The notes: generated by a model from the sequence alone, not told the origin. DNA of 64,000 nt from Rhodoplanes serenus (GCA_009720755.1 WNKV01000009.1:62001-126000); one strand, 5' to 3'; numbered from the stretch's first letter, positions 26,663 through 36,991 are shown. Translations and numbers: made by a program.

Positions 26663-27853
26663 ATGGCCCATTTGAATGTCGGGTTGAGCCGGCGCCAACT
26701 GCTCGCGATGGCGGCGATAGGGACCGCAGGCAGCGCTCTGCCGCGCCCAGTGTGGGCGGCGCCGCGGCGCATCAAGATCGGCCTGATGCTGCCCTACAGC
26801 GGCACTTTCGCAGCGCTCGGCCACAACATCACTGATGGTTTTCGGCTCCGGCTCGCCGAGTTCGGCGATCGGCTCGGAGGCGCCGAGGTCGAGTTCGTTC
26901 GGGCCGACGACGAGTCGTCGCCGCCCAAGGCGAAGGACAATGCCGCCAAGCTCATCATCAAGGACAAGGTCGACGTGCTGGTCGGTACCGTTCACTCGGG
27001 CGTCGCCGAGGCGATGGTGCAGGTGGCCCGCGAGGAGGGCATTCTCACCATCGTGCCGAACGCCGGCTCCAACCGCATCACCCGCGAGCTGTGCGCGCCG
27101 AATGTCTTCCGCACGTCGTTCTCGAACTGGCAGGCGAACCATCCCTGCGGTGACGTGATGCTCAAGGACGGGCACCGCGACGTGGTGCTGATCTCGTGGA
27201 ACTACGCCGCCGGCAAGGAGATGCTGGGGGGATTCAAGGAGTCGTTCACGGCCGGCGGTGGGCGCGTCGTCAAGGAGTTCATGCCGGACTTCCCGAAGGA
27301 CGAGTTCCAGGCCTACCTCACCGAGATCGCCGCGCTCAAGCCGGATGCCGTCTATGCGTTCTTCTCGGGCGGCGGCGCGCTGAAGTTCATCAAGGATTAC
27401 GCAGCGGCCGGATTACAGGGCAAGATTCCGCTCTATGGCCCTGGCTTTCTCACCGACGGCGTCCTCGTCGGCGCCGGCGCGGCGGCCGAGGGCATCAAGA
27501 CCACGCTCCACTATGCGCACGCGCTCGACAATCCGCTGAACGTCAAGTTCCGCAGCGCCTTCCAAGAAGCGACTGGACGGAAGGCTGACGTGTTCGCGGT
27601 CCAGGGCTATGACTCGGCCTCGCTGCTCGCACAGGGCCTCGCCGCCGTCGGCGGCGATATCGGTGCCAAGAAGGGACTGATCGAGGCCATGCGGAGTGCC
27701 GAGATCGACAGCCCGCGCGGACGCTTCCGTCTGTCGCGATCGCACAACCCGATCCAGGACGTCTACCTGCGCCAGGTCCGCAATGGCGAGGAGGTGGTGA
27801 TCGGAATCGCCGGCAAGGCCGTCGAGGACCCGGCGACGGGCTGCAAGGCCTGA
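26663..27853 (+). CDS. ABC transporter substrate-binding protein (aromatic acid uptake, HbaE-like)
   Basis: The 396-residue protein starts with a twin-arginine-like signal, LSRRQLLAMAAIGTAGSALPRP, then a type I periplasmic binding fold (KIGLMLPYSGTFAALGHNITDGFRLRL). A GGAGGG precedes the ATG. It belongs to the branched-chain amino-acid/aromatic acid class (Peripla_BP_6). Position before the permeases and next to hydroxybenzoate genes suggests it captures benzoate or 4-hydroxybenzoate, as proposed for hbaE-H in R. palustris. The ligand is inferred from context only. Confidence 0.8.
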   Translation: MAHLNVGLSRRQLLAMAAIGTAGSALPRPVWAAPRRIKIGLMLPYSGTFAALGHNITDGFRLRLAEFGDRLGGAEVEFVRADDESSPPKAKDNAAKLIIKDKVDVLVGTVHSGVAEAMVQVAREEGILTIVPNAGSNRITRELCAPNVFRTSFSNWQANHPCGDVMLKDGHRDVVLISWNYAAGKEMLGGFKESFTAGGGRVVKEFMPDFPKDEFQAYLTEIAALKPDAVYAFFSGGGALKFIKDYAAAGLQGKIPLYGPGFLTDGVLVGAGAAAEGIKTTLHYAHALDNPLNVKFRSAFQEATGRKADVFAVQGYDSASLLAQGLAAVGGDIGAKKGLIEAMRSAEIDSPRGRFRLSRSHNPIQDVYLRQVRNGEEVVIGIAGKAVEDPATGCKA

Positions 27854-28042
27854 CGCGGCGCGCCGGCGGCCGGCTTTCCTGTCGGCGGTGGCGCGATGCT
27901 GCCCGGCGCTCGCCGAGATCGTCGCCCGACCGATACCCCGGCCGGGCGGTGGTGCACGGCGACGCGGCCGGGCGGTTCGACCTCGACCGTGGCGTCGACG
28001 TGCGCCGCCTTCCTTTCGATCGGACCTGACGGCAGCTTCGGC

Positions 28043-28912
28043 ATGGATGCGAGCATCTCTTATCTGATCCAGATCCTGAACGGGGTCCAGTACGGCTTCC
28101 TGCTGTTCCTGGTCGCCAGCGGGCTCACGCTCGTGTTCGGCATTATGGGCGTCGTCAACCTCGCGCACGGCGCCTTCTACATGGTCGGTGCCTACTTGGC
28201 GTTCTGGCTGAGCACGGTCACCGGCAGCTTCGCGCTGGCGATCCTGATCGGCGTGCCGATCAGCGTTCTGCTCGGCCTCGTGGTCGAGCGGATCGGGTTC
28301 ACGCATTTGTATCACCGCGATCATCTCTATCAGGTGCTGTTCACGTTCGGTCTGATCCTGGTGATCGGCGAGCTGCGTGCCATCCTGTGGGGCAACGATG
28401 TGCATGGCGTGGCGGTGCCGCCGCTCCTGTCCGGCTCGGTCGCGCTCACCGAGACGCAATCCTATCCGATCTACCGGCTGTTCATTTCGGTCGCCTGCCT
28501 GGCTGCCGCGGTCGTGCTCGCGGCGGTGATCAAGACCACACGGCTCGGCATGATGATCCGTGCGAGTGCAACCAACCGCGAGATGGTGCAAGTGCTGGGC
28601 TTGAACGTCGACCGTCTCTTCATGGTGGTGTTCGGGCTCGGCATCGGGCTGGCGGCCTTCGCCGGCATGATTGCCGCGCCGGTGTCGTCGGTGCACCCGG
28701 GCATGGGCGACGAGATTCTCATCGTCTCCTTCGTGGTCGTCGTCATCGGGGGAGTCGGCTCTATTATGGGCGCCTTCTGGGGCGCGATGCTGATCGGCCT
28801 CGCCGATACCTTCGGGGCCGTGCTGCTGCCGGGCGCAGGCGGTGCCGTCGTCTATGCGCTGATGGCGCTGGTCCTGGCGTGGCGGCCCAACGGCCTGTTC
28901 GCGGGGCGCTGA
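28043..28912 (+). CDS. livH: ABC transporter permease, LivH type
   Basis: The 289-residue membrane protein has about eight hydrophobic segments and the LivH pattern near its start (NGVQYGFLLFLVASGLTLVFGIMGVVNLAHGAFYMVGAY). The ATG at 28043 was chosen because it directly precedes the first membrane segment; the frame is open upstream. The 189 bases before it hold no gene. It pairs with LivM to form the channel of the aromatic acid importer. Confidence 0.85.
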   Translation: MDASISYLIQILNGVQYGFLLFLVASGLTLVFGIMGVVNLAHGAFYMVGAYLAFWLSTVTGSFALAILIGVPISVLLGLVVERIGFTHLYHRDHLYQVLFTFGLILVIGELRAILWGNDVHGVAVPPLLSGSVALTETQSYPIYRLFISVACLAAAVVLAAVIKTTRLGMMIRASATNREMVQVLGLNVDRLFMVVFGLGIGLAAFAGMIAAPVSSVHPGMGDEILIVSFVVVVIGGVGSIMGAFWGAMLIGLADTFGAVLLPGAGGAVVYALMALVLAWRPNGLFAGR

Positions 28913-28915
28913 GCG

Positions 28916-29953
28916 ATGCCGAATCGACCTCTCGTGCTGCCAATCCTCTTCGCGCTGCTGTGTCTCGGCATCGCGTTATTCCCGCTGGTCGGGGACACTT
29001 TCTATGTTCGCCTGGTCGCCAAGATCGTGGTGCTGGCGATCTTCGCCATGAGCCTCGATCTCCTGGTCGGCTACACCGGCCTCGTCACGCTCGGGCACGC
29101 CGCGTTCTCGGGCACTGCCGGTTATGTCACGGCGGCGCTCGTCAACAAGGCCGGCATCGTCGATCTGCCGGCGTTGCTCGTCGCCGCACTGGGCGCGGCC
29201 GGAGCCGCTGCGCTCGTCATCGGCTGGATCAGTGTCCGCACCAGCGGCATCTATCTCATCATGATCACGCTGGCGCTCGGCCAGATGGTGTTCTTCTTCT
29301 TCCACGACGTCGCCTTCTGGGGTGGCGCCGATGGCGTCAACCTCGCGGCCAAGCCCGAGCTGACGATGGGAGGCGTCACCTTGCTCGATCTCGCCGACCG
29401 CATGGTGTTCTACTATGTGGCGCTCGCCTGCCTGGTTCTCGTCTATGCGCTCCTGTTCATGGTGTCGAAGGCGCCGTTCGGGCAGGTGCTGCGCGGCATC
29501 CGCATCAACGAGGGCCGTACCCGGGCGCTCGGCCACGACGTTCAGCGCTACAAGCTCGCGGCCTTCGTCATCGCTGGGCTGCTCGCCGGGCTGGCCGGCT
29601 TCCTCGAGGTGGTGCGCAGCGGATTCATCAGCCCGGCGCATGTGAACTGGCACGAGTCGGCCACGGTTCTGATCGTTGTCATTCTGGGCGGAATGGGGAC
29701 GCTGGTGGGGCCGGTCATCGGCGCGGCCGCCCTGGTTCTGCTGGAGGACTGGTTCGCCAATCTCACCGTCCATTGGAAGCTCTTCGTCGGCCTCTTCGTG
29801 ATCGCCGTGGTGCTGGTCCTGCCGTCCGGTCTGATCGGTCTCGCCGGTCGGATCGGGGCGCTCCGCTGGTCGCAGCGGCTGCGCAGACCCGGTGCGCAGT
29901 CTGCGGTGAGCAAAGGTGCGGAGGTTGCGCGCGAGGGGGCTGGCGATGCGTGA
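28916..29953 (+). CDS. livM: ABC transporter permease, LivM type
   Basis: The 345-residue membrane protein has about nine hydrophobic segments and the LivM signature LVGYTGLVTLGHAAFSGTAGYV (residues 50-71), plus the cytoplasmic EAA-like loop RGIRINEGRTRALGHDVQRYKL. It starts four bases after livH ends and overlaps livG by eight bases, so the permeases and ATPases are co-translated. Confidence 0.85.
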   Translation: MPNRPLVLPILFALLCLGIALFPLVGDTFYVRLVAKIVVLAIFAMSLDLLVGYTGLVTLGHAAFSGTAGYVTAALVNKAGIVDLPALLVAALGAAGAAALVIGWISVRTSGIYLIMITLALGQMVFFFFHDVAFWGGADGVNLAAKPELTMGGVTLLDLADRMVFYYVALACLVLVYALLFMVSKAPFGQVLRGIRINEGRTRALGHDVQRYKLAAFVIAGLLAGLAGFLEVVRSGFISPAHVNWHESATVLIVVILGGMGTLVGPVIGAAALVLLEDWFANLTVHWKLFVGLFVIAVVLVLPSGLIGLAGRIGALRWSQRLRRPGAQSAVSKGAEVAREGAGDA

Positions 29954-30701
29954 GCCGATCCTCGAAACGCGCGGCCTATCGCGGCGGTTCGGGGGGCTGC
30001 GTGCGGTTTCGGCCGTGTCGCTGTCCTTCGAGGCTGGGGTCGTGCATGCGATCCTCGGGCCCAACGGCGCTGGCAAGACCACCACCATCAATCTGCTGTC
30101 GGGCGATCTGTCGCCGAGCGAGGGCACGATCCTCTACAAGGGACGCGACATCACGGCGCTACCCGTGCATGCCCGCGTGCATCTCGGCATCGGCCGCAGT
30201 TATCAGAAGACCAACATCTTTCCCGAGCTCACCTGTCTAGAGAACTGCCGGTTGGGCGCACAGGCGCGGCTGCCCGGCTGGCTGAACCTGGTGAAGTCGG
30301 CGAGCCACTATGGCGAGATCGGGGAGCGGGCCGAGCGTGCGCTGGCGCTGTGTGGACTGGAAGCCCGCGCCGGAGCAGCGGCCGGCACCCTGAGCCACGG
30401 CGAGAAGCGGCAGCTCGAGATTGGCATGACGCTGGCCACCGGGCCTGATCTGCTGCTGCTCGACGAGCCGCTGGCCGGCATGGGAATCGAAGAGTCGCGC
30501 CGGGTGGTCGATCTGCTCAAGCGCCTCGCGACGGACCACACTCTGATCCTGATCGAGCACGACATGGACGCGGTGTTCTCCATTGCCGAGCGCATCACCG
30601 TGATGGTCAACGGCGCCGTGCTGGAGACCGGGAGCGTGGAGGCCGTGCGGGCCAGCCCGGCCGTTCAGGCCGCCTATCTGGGCGAGGAGCACGCCGCATG
30701 A
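29946..30701 (+). CDS. livG: ABC transporter ATP-binding protein, LivG type
   Basis: The 251-residue ATPase has Walker A GPNGAGKTT (about residues 38-46), signature TLSHGEKRQLEIGM, Walker B LLLLDEPLAGMG and the switch histidine in LIEHDM. The LivG-specific insert after Walker A (FPELTCLENCRLGAQ) is present. The start at 29946 overlaps livM by eight bases. Confidence 0.87.
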   Translation: MREPILETRGLSRRFGGLRAVSAVSLSFEAGVVHAILGPNGAGKTTTINLLSGDLSPSEGTILYKGRDITALPVHARVHLGIGRSYQKTNIFPELTCLENCRLGAQARLPGWLNLVKSASHYGEIGERAERALALCGLEARAGAAAGTLSHGEKRQLEIGMTLATGPDLLLLDEPLAGMGIEESRRVVDLLKRLATDHTLILIEHDMDAVFSIAERITVMVNGAVLETGSVEAVRASPAVQAAYLGEEHAA

Positions 30702-31414
30702 GTGCGACCCCGATCATCGAGGCGGTCAGGCTGCACACGCATCTCGGCTCCAGCCACATCCTGCACGGCGTGTCGCTGACGGTCGGCCGTGGGGAGGCCG
30801 TGTGCCTGCTCGGCCGCAACGGCATGGGCAAGACGACAACGCTGCGCACGATTCTCGGGCTGGTGTCGCCGAGCCGGGGTGAGGTGCGCATCAACGGACG
30901 GTCGATGACGGCAGCGCCCCCTCACTGCATCGCGCGCCAGGGCATCGCCTTGGTGCCGGAAGGTCGAGGTGTGTTCCCGAACCTCACGGTGCGCGAGAAC
31001 CTGGTGATGGCGGCGCGTCCTGGTGTCGACGGCCGGCGTGCCTGGACCTACGAGCGCGTGCTCGAGACCTTTCCGCGGCTCGCCGAGCGGCGCAACAATT
31101 TCGGCAACCAGCTCTCTGGCGGCGAGCAGCAGATGATCACCATCGGGCGCGCCCTGATGACCAATCCGGATCTGATCATCCTGGATGAAGCCACCGAGGG
31201 GCTGGCCCCGCTCATCCGCAAGGAAATCTGGGCGGTGATCCGCACCATTCGCGAGGCCGGCATCGCGACGCTGCTGGTCGACAAGAACGTCAAAGATCTG
31301 CTGGCGCTCTGTGATCGCGCCCTGGTGATGGTCAAGGGCCGCATCGTGCTCGATGGAGCGACCGCCGGGCTCGCGCCCGACGACGATGCGCTGGCTCGCC
31401 ATCTCGGGCTGTGA
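30698..31414 (+). CDS. livF: ABC transporter ATP-binding protein, LivF type
   Basis: The 238-residue ATPase has Walker A GRNGMGKTT (41-49), LVPEGRGVFPNLTVRENL typical of LivF, signature QLSGGEQQMITIGRAL and Walker B LIILDEATEGLAP. It overlaps livG by four bases (ATGA). A 49-base gap separates it from the CoA ligase gene, so transport and activation are probably expressed together from site E. Confidence 0.87.
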   Translation: MSATPIIEAVRLHTHLGSSHILHGVSLTVGRGEAVCLLGRNGMGKTTTLRTILGLVSPSRGEVRINGRSMTAAPPHCIARQGIALVPEGRGVFPNLTVRENLVMAARPGVDGRRAWTYERVLETFPRLAERRNNFGNQLSGGEQQMITIGRALMTNPDLIILDEATEGLAPLIRKEIWAVIRTIREAGIATLLVDKNVKDLLALCDRALVMVKGRIVLDGATAGLAPDDDALARHLGL

Positions 31415-31463
31415 AGCGGGTCCGATGGTGCCACGACAGCGCTGAGGGGGAGGAGCCGAACTC

Positions 31464-33074
31464 GTGAAGCCGCTGATCTCGCCGACGCTCTCGGTCGATC
31501 CGACGGTGTCGCCTGCCGCCATCGTGTTCGGCGACGGGTTCAACGTCGCCGTGCCGTTCATCGACCGTCATCTCGACGAGGGGCGGGGCGCCAAGGTGGC
31601 GCTGCGCGCCGTCTCGGGCCGCACCGTCACCTATGCGGATCTGGCTGCGGGGGTGAACCGCTTCGGCAACACGCTGCGGTCGCTCGGGGTTGCGGCCGGC
31701 GATCGTGTCTTGATGGTGGTGAAGGACTGTCCCGAGTTCTTCTTCCTGTTCTGGGGCACCATCAAGGCCGGCATCGTGCCGGTGCCGCTGAACACCATGC
31801 TGCGGACCGACGACTACCGCGGCATGATCGAGCATTCGGGCTGCGCCGCCATGGTGTGGAGCCCGGAGTTCGCCGACGAAGTGGTGCCGGCCATCGCGGC
31901 CGCAAGGCCGGGTCCCGCAGTGGCGGTGCCCATGGAGGGCGAGGGGCGGACGCTGGTGTCGCTCGCCGCCGCGGCCGCCGATCACCTCGATGCCGTGCCG
32001 GCGTCGGCGACGGCGCCGTGCTTCTGGCTGTATTCCTCCGGCTCCACCGGGCGTCCCAAGGCCGCAGTGCATCGCCACCGCGACATGGTGGTCACCAGCC
32101 AGTGGTTCGGGCGCGAGGTGCTGGGCATCGGTGAGGACGATGTCTGCTTCTCGGCGTCGAAGCTGTTCTTCGCTTATGGTCTCGGCAACAGCAACACGGT
32201 GCCGTTGTGGGCCGGTGCATCGACGGTGCTGCTCGACGTCAAGCCGACACCCGAGAACACCTTCGCGGTGATCGAGAAGTACCGCCCGACGCTCTTCCAT
32301 GGCGTGCCGACGCTCTACGCCGCCCAGCTCCAGGCGTTGGAGACCACGAGCCCGGATCTCTCCTCGCTGCGCCTGTGCGTGTCGGCCGGCGAGCCGTTGC
32401 CTGCCGAGGTGTTCCGCCGCTGGAAGGAGCGCACCGGCACGGTCATCCTCGATGGCATCGGCTCCACCGAGGCGCTTCACATCTTCATCGCCAATCGGCC
32501 GCACGATGCGCGACCGGGCTTCAGCGGCATTCCGGTGCCAGGCTACGACGTGCGCATCGTCGATGACGCTGGCCGTGAGGTGCCGGCCGGCGAGAGCGGA
32601 CGCCTTCAGGTGAAGGGCTGGTCGACCGCGGCGTGCTACTGGAACGATCCGGAGAAGACCGCCGCCACCATGCTGGGCGAATGGCTCGACACCGGCGACA
32701 CCTATCGGCGCGACGGCGAAGGCTGGTTCCAGTACTGCGGTCGCAGCAACGACATGATGAAGGTGGGCGGCATCTGGTGCTCACCGATCGAGATCGAGAG
32801 CTGCCTGGTCGAGCATCCCGCCGTGCTGGAGGCCGCCGTCGTCGGCGTGCCCGATGCGGTCGGGCTCGACAAGCCGGAGGCTTGGGTGGTGCTGCGCGCC
32901 GGCGTGCGCCCGGGCGACGAGTTGGCTGAGACACTGACGCAATGCTGCCGCGCGACGCTGGCGCCCTACAAGTTCCCGCGCCGCATCCATTTCGTCGACG
33001 AACTGCCGAAGACGGCGACCGGCAAGATCCAGCGCTTCCGCCTGCGCCGGATGGCCGAGGAGGAGGTGCCATGA
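31464..33074 (+). CDS. benzoate-CoA ligase family protein (probably 4-hydroxybenzoate-CoA ligase)
   Basis: The 536-residue AMP-forming enzyme activates an aromatic acid with ATP and CoA. It has the P-loop YSSGSTGRPKAAVHRHRD (about residue 190), GIGSTEALHIF (about 331) and the C-terminal PKTATGKIQRFRL with the catalytic Lys at residue 521. The start is GTG at 31464 with GAGGAG upstream. Its stop overlaps the hcrC start, so the preferred substrate is probably 4-hydroxybenzoate, whose thioester HcrABC dehydroxylates. It is closely similar to the ligase at 37711. The PX4GK motif around Lys521 fits the target pattern of Pat acetyltransferases. Confidence 0.85.
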   Translation: MKPLISPTLSVDPTVSPAAIVFGDGFNVAVPFIDRHLDEGRGAKVALRAVSGRTVTYADLAAGVNRFGNTLRSLGVAAGDRVLMVVKDCPEFFFLFWGTIKAGIVPVPLNTMLRTDDYRGMIEHSGCAAMVWSPEFADEVVPAIAAARPGPAVAVPMEGEGRTLVSLAAAAADHLDAVPASATAPCFWLYSSGSTGRPKAAVHRHRDMVVTSQWFGREVLGIGEDDVCFSASKLFFAYGLGNSNTVPLWAGASTVLLDVKPTPENTFAVIEKYRPTLFHGVPTLYAAQLQALETTSPDLSSLRLCVSAGEPLPAEVFRRWKERTGTVILDGIGSTEALHIFIANRPHDARPGFSGIPVPGYDVRIVDDAGREVPAGESGRLQVKGWSTAACYWNDPEKTAATMLGEWLDTGDTYRRDGEGWFQYCGRSNDMMKVGGIWCSPIEIESCLVEHPAVLEAAVVGVPDAVGLDKPEAWVVLRAGVRPGDELAETLTQCCRATLAPYKFPRRIHFVDELPKTATGKIQRFRLRRMAEEEVP

Positions 33075-33604
33075 TGCTCGCTCCACAAGATGAGGACCAA
33101 GGCGGCGCCGCGCCGCGCGCCAAGGCGATCCTGATGATCACCCTCAACGGACGCGCGCGACAGGATCTCGTCGACGAGACCATGCTGCTGGTCGACTATC
33201 TGCGCGAGGTGTGTGGTCTCACCGGCACCAAGCAGGGTTGCGATGGTGGCGAATGCGGCGCCTGCACGGTGCTGGTGGACGACCGGCCGCGGCTCGCCTG
33301 CTCCACGCTGGCTCACCAGGTCGCAGGCCGCCGGGTGGAGACCATCGAGGGGCTTGCGCGCAATGGCCGCATGAGCCGGCTTCAGCAGGCGTTCCACGAG
33401 AAGCTCGGAGCCCAGTGCGGGTTCTGCACGCCGGGCATGATCATGGCGGCGGAGGCGCTGCTGCGTCGCAATCCCGATCCGACTCCGGAGCGCATTCGCG
33501 CGGCGCTGTCCGGCAACCTGTGCCGCTGCACCGGATATGTGAAGATCGTCGAATCGGTGCGCGCCGCTGCCGGCCCGGCCGTCGAGGCGGAGGCGGCCCG
33601 ATGA
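33071..33604 (+). CDS. hcrC: 4-hydroxybenzoyl-CoA reductase gamma subunit ([2Fe-2S])
   Basis: The 177-residue protein is the small iron-sulfur subunit of a xanthine-oxidase-family enzyme. C57, C62, C65 and C77 form the plant-type [2Fe-2S] site ([15 protein letters not shown]), and C116, C119, C151 and C153 ([15 protein letters not shown]) the second cluster. It passes electrons from reduced ferredoxin to the Mo site. ATGs at 33071 and 33074 are both possible; GGAGG is better spaced for 33074. The gene overlaps the ligase stop and the hcrA start. Confidence 0.9.
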   Translation: MMLAPQDEDQGGAAPRAKAILMITLNGRARQDLVDETMLLVDYLREVCGLTGTKQGCDGGECGACTVLVDDRPRLACSTLAHQVAGRRVETIEGLARNGRMSRLQQAFHEKLGAQCGFCTPGMIMAAEALLRRNPDPTPERIRAALSGNLCRCTGYVKIVESVRAAAGPAVEAEAAR

Positions 33605-35907
33605 GCACGCTGACGCGACCGCCGCGGATCGGACGACCGACGCCGCTCGTCGATGGCGTCGAGAAGGTCACCGGCCGCGCCAAGTATACGGCCGATCTGC
33701 CGGCGCCCGGCGCGCTCGTCGGCCGCATCCTGCGCAGCCCGGTGCCGCACGGCATTCTGCGGCGCATCGACACCACGGCGGCGGAACGCCTGCCGGGCGT
33801 GGTGGCGGTGGTGACCGGGGCGGACTGCGCCGTGCCGTTCGGGGTGCTGCCGATCGCCCGCAACGAATATCCGCTGGCGCGCGACAAGGTGCGTTACCGC
33901 GGCGAGCCGGTGGCGGCGGTGGCCGCCGTCGACGAGGAGACCGCGGCCCAGGCGCTCGCTCTGATCGCCGTCGAGATCGAGCCTCTCCCGGCCTATTTCG
34001 AGAGCGCCAAGGCGCGGGCGCCCGGGGCCACCCTGTTGCACGAGAACAAGCCCGGCAATGTCGAGCGCGAGGTTCACAACGAGTTCGGCGATGTCGCCGC
34101 CGGCCTCGCGGCCGCCGATCTGGTGCGCAAGCGCAAGTTCACCTTCGCGGAGGTCAACCACGCCCATCTGGAGCTGAACGCCACGCTCGCCGAGTACGAT
34201 CCCGAGCGCGGCTGGCTGACCCTGCACTCCACCACGCAGGTGCCGTATTACGTCCACCTCACCGTGGCCCAGTGCTTGGGGATGGACACCGCCTGCGTCC
34301 GGGTCGTCAAGCCGTTCCTCGGCGGCGGCTTCGGAGCACGCACCGAGGCGCTCGGCTTCGAGATCATCGCGGCGCTGCTGGCCCGCAAGGCGGGCGGCAC
34401 CGTGCGGCTTCAGCTTTCGCGGGAAGAGACGTTCCTGACGCATCGTGGCCGTCCGCAGGCCGACATCACGCTCGAGATCGGGATGACACGCGACGGGCGT
34501 ATCACCGCGTGCGCAGCCGAGTGCACTCAGCGCGGCGGCGCCTATGCGGGCTACGGGATCATCACCATCCTGTACGCCGGCGCGCTGCTGCACGGGCTCT
34601 ATCACCTGCCGACGGTGAAGTACGACGGGTGGCGCGTCTACACCAACCTGCCGCCGTGCGGCGCCATGCGGGGTCACGGAACGGTCGACATGCGGGCCGC
34701 CTTCGAGGCGCTGCTCGACGAGATGGCGACCGAGCTGGGGCTCGATCCGTTCGCGGTTCGCCGGGCGAATCTGCTCACGGCTCCGACCACCACGCTGATG
34801 GGCCAGAAGGTGATGAGCTACGGCCTGGGAGATTGTCTCGACCGGGTCGAGACCGCGTCCGGCTGGCGCGAGCGGCGCGACCGCATGCCGCCGGGGCGCG
34901 GCCTCGGGCTCGCCTGCTCGCACTTCGTCTCCGGCACATCGACCCCCAAGCACTGGACCGGCGAGCCGCATGCCGTGCTCAATCTCAAGCTCGATTTCGA
35001 TGGCGGCATCACCATCCTGACCGGCGCCTCCGACATCGGGCAGGGCTCCTCCACCATCGTGACCCAGGTGGTGGGCGAGGTGCTCGGCTGCGACTGGAGC
35101 CGGCTGCGCGTGGTGAGCACCGACAGCGCCCTGACGCCGAAGGACAACGGCAGCTATTCGTCGCGCGTCACCTTCATGGTCGGCAACGCGGCCATCCAGG
35201 CGGCCGAGAGCCTCAAGGCGATTCTGGTGGCGGCGGCGGCCCGCCGGCTGGAGGCGCGGCCCGAGGAGATCGAGTGCCTGGGCGAGTCGTTCCGGGTCGC
35301 CCACAGCCAGGATCTGGGGCTGTCGTTCTCGGATGTGGTCAAGGAGGCGCTGATCGACACCGGCACCATCACGGTCAAGGGCACCTTCACCTGCCCGAAG
35401 GAATACCAGGGCGACAAGGCGATCCGTGGCAGCGCCATCGGGGCCTCGATGGGCTTCTCCTACGCGGCCCAGGTGGTGGAGTGCTCGGTCGATCCGGTCA
35501 CCGCGCGGGTGACGGTGCACAAGGTGTGGGTCGCGGCCGATGTCGGCCGCGCGCTCAATCCGCTCGCCGTCGAGGGACAGATCCACGGCGCCGTGTGGAT
35601 GGGCATGGGTCAAGCGTTGTCGGAGGAAACGCGGTGGGACGAGGGGCGGGGCCTCGCTACCAACCTCGTCGACTATCGCGTTCCGACCATGGCCGAGAGC
35701 CCCGACATCGAGGTTCATATCGTCGAGAGCCTCGATCCCAACGGGCCATTCGGCGCCAAGGAGGCGAGCGAGGGGCCGCTGGCCGGCTGTATCGGCGCGC
35801 TGATGAACGCCGTGCATCATGCGGCCGGGGTGCGGGCACATGCGGTGCCGTTGACGCCGGAGCGCGTTGCCGATCTGATCGAGGCCAAGGAGAGGACCGC
35901 GTCATGA
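33601..35907 (+). CDS. hcrA: 4-hydroxybenzoyl-CoA reductase alpha subunit (molybdenum)
   Basis: The 768-residue Mo-molybdopterin subunit reductively removes the para hydroxyl of 4-hydroxybenzoyl-CoA to give benzoyl-CoA. It shows the family motifs [36 protein letters not shown] and, near the C-terminus, [15 protein letters not shown] with the conserved active-site Glu region. Length equals that of known HcrA proteins. It overlaps hcrC and hcrB by four bases each, so all subunits are coupled. A general aldehyde or xanthine oxidase is unlikely given the HcrB subunit next to it. Confidence 0.9.
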   Translation: MSTLTRPPRIGRPTPLVDGVEKVTGRAKYTADLPAPGALVGRILRSPVPHGILRRIDTTAAERLPGVVAVVTGADCAVPFGVLPIARNEYPLARDKVRYRGEPVAAVAAVDEETAAQALALIAVEIEPLPAYFESAKARAPGATLLHENKPGNVEREVHNEFGDVAAGLAAADLVRKRKFTFAEVNHAHLELNATLAEYDPERGWLTLHSTTQVPYYVHLTVAQCLGMDTACVRVVKPFLGGGFGARTEALGFEIIAALLARKAGGTVRLQLSREETFLTHRGRPQADITLEIGMTRDGRITACAAECTQRGGAYAGYGIITILYAGALLHGLYHLPTVKYDGWRVYTNLPPCGAMRGHGTVDMRAAFEALLDEMATELGLDPFAVRRANLLTAPTTTLMGQKVMSYGLGDCLDRVETASGWRERRDRMPPGRGLGLACSHFVSGTSTPKHWTGEPHAVLNLKLDFDGGITILTGASDIGQGSSTIVTQVVGEVLGCDWSRLRVVSTDSALTPKDNGSYSSRVTFMVGNAAIQAAESLKAILVAAAARRLEARPEEIECLGESFRVAHSQDLGLSFSDVVKEALIDTGTITVKGTFTCPKEYQGDKAIRGSAIGASMGFSYAAQVVECSVDPVTARVTVHKVWVAADVGRALNPLAVEGQIHGAVWMGMGQALSEETRWDEGRGLATNLVDYRVPTMAESPDIEVHIVESLDPNGPFGAKEASEGPLAGCIGALMNAVHHAAGVRAHAVPLTPERVADLIEAKERTAS

Positions 35908-36896
35908 CGACGCTGATGCCGCCGTTCCGCCTGCACCGCCCGGCCTCGCTCGCCGAGGCCATGGCGACGCTCTCCTCAACGCCGGGCGGGCGGCCACTCG
36001 CCGGCGGCACCGATCTGCTGGTCAATCTGCGTCGAGGCATGGGCGCCCCGCCGGCGCTGGTCGATCTCACGTCGATCAACGGGCTCGATCGGATCGACGT
36101 TGGTGCCGACGGGCTCGTGCTCGGCGCTACCGTGGACCTCGCCCGACTGGGCGATGATCCGCGCGTGCGGGCCGGCTGGCCGGCGCTGGCACAGGCCGCG
36201 GCTGCGGTCGCCGGGCCGACCCACCGCGAGGCCGCGACGCTCGGCGGCAACCTGTGTCAGGACACCCGCTGCGTGTTCGTCAACCAGAGCGAATGGTGGC
36301 GCGCCGCCAACAGCTATTGCCTCAAGGTGCGCGGCGACACCTGCCACGTCGTGAAGAAGAGCGAGCGTTGCTACGCCGTCTATGCGGGCGATGTCGCGCC
36401 GGCCCTGCTGGTGCTCGGCGCCTCCGTCGAGACGGCGGGACGCGATGGCACGCGGCGCCTGCCGCTCGCCGATCTGTTCCGCGAGGAGGGGCGCACTCAT
36501 CTGGCGCTGGAGCCGGGCGAGGTCGTCACCGCCATCCGGGTGCCACCACCCGACGGAGCGTCGACGGGCTACCGCAAGGTGCGGGTCCGCGACTCCATCG
36601 ACTTCCCGCTGGCCGGCATTGCCATGTCGCTGCGGCGGTCCGGCGACGGGCTCGCGAGCCTGCGCGTGGCACTGACGGGCATCGCCTCGGCGTCCGTGCT
36701 GGTGCCCGACCTCGACACCATGCTGGGACGGCCGTGGGCGGAGATCGCCGGGCCGCTCGCCGAGGCGGTGCGCAAGGCCTGCAACGCCGTGAAGACCACG
36801 GTGGCGACGCCGAAGTACCGGCGCCGCGTGAGCGCCGCCGCGGCGGTCGCGCTGGGCGCCGAGTTGTGGGCCGGACAGGAGGAGAGCGCGGCATGA
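35904..36896 (+). CDS. hcrB: 4-hydroxybenzoyl-CoA reductase beta subunit (FAD, extra [4Fe-4S])
   Basis: The 330-residue FAD subunit has the flavin motifs [14 protein letters not shown] (30-43) and [10 protein letters not shown] (111-120). It contains the extra loop diagnostic of 4-hydroxybenzoyl-CoA reductase: C123, C139, C147 and C156, spaced 16-8-9, the same spacing as the [4Fe-4S] ligands described for the Thauera enzyme. That cluster lets electrons flow inwards from ferredoxin. The ATG overlaps the hcrA stop. Confidence 0.92.
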   Translation: MTTLMPPFRLHRPASLAEAMATLSSTPGGRPLAGGTDLLVNLRRGMGAPPALVDLTSINGLDRIDVGADGLVLGATVDLARLGDDPRVRAGWPALAQAAAAVAGPTHREAATLGGNLCQDTRCVFVNQSEWWRAANSYCLKVRGDTCHVVKKSERCYAVYAGDVAPALLVLGASVETAGRDGTRRLPLADLFREEGRTHLALEPGEVVTAIRVPPPDGASTGYRKVRVRDSIDFPLAGIAMSLRRSGDGLASLRVALTGIASASVLVPDLDTMLGRPWAEIAGPLAEAVRKACNAVKTTVATPKYRRRVSAAAAVALGAELWAGQEESAA

Positions 36897-36991
36897 GAAC
36901 GGCGACGATCGACATGCCCGCGCCGCTTCGCGCGGCGTCGCGGGGTGCTGCCGCTTCGCGGGGTGCTGCGGCTTCGCGGAGCGCCGCATGA
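36893..36991 (+). CDS. possible 32-aa translationally coupled small ORF
   Basis: An ATG overlaps the hcrB stop (ATGA) and the frame's own TGA overlaps the ATG of the thioesterase gene in the same way, with GGAGG before the start. The peptide begins [16 protein letters not shown] and ends in near-repeats of AASRG. It may only keep ribosomes moving between hcrB and the thioesterase gene, or be a chance result of a DNA repeat. No domain is present. Confidence 0.35.
   Translation: MRTATIDMPAPLRAASRGAAASRGAAASRSAA
36927..36985 (+). repeat. short direct repeat array (GCTTCGCGG units)
   Basis: GCTTCGCG recurs four times at short intervals, with two near-identical units GCTTCGCGGGGTGCTGC. The array occupies most of the 91-base space between hcrB and the thioesterase gene. 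Confidence 0.6.

Noticed and set aside
33382-35841. 819-codon minus-strand frame opposite hcrA
   Set aside because: Antisense to a gene with clear molybdenum-enzyme motifs; composition is typical of a GC shadow frame with no recognisable domain.
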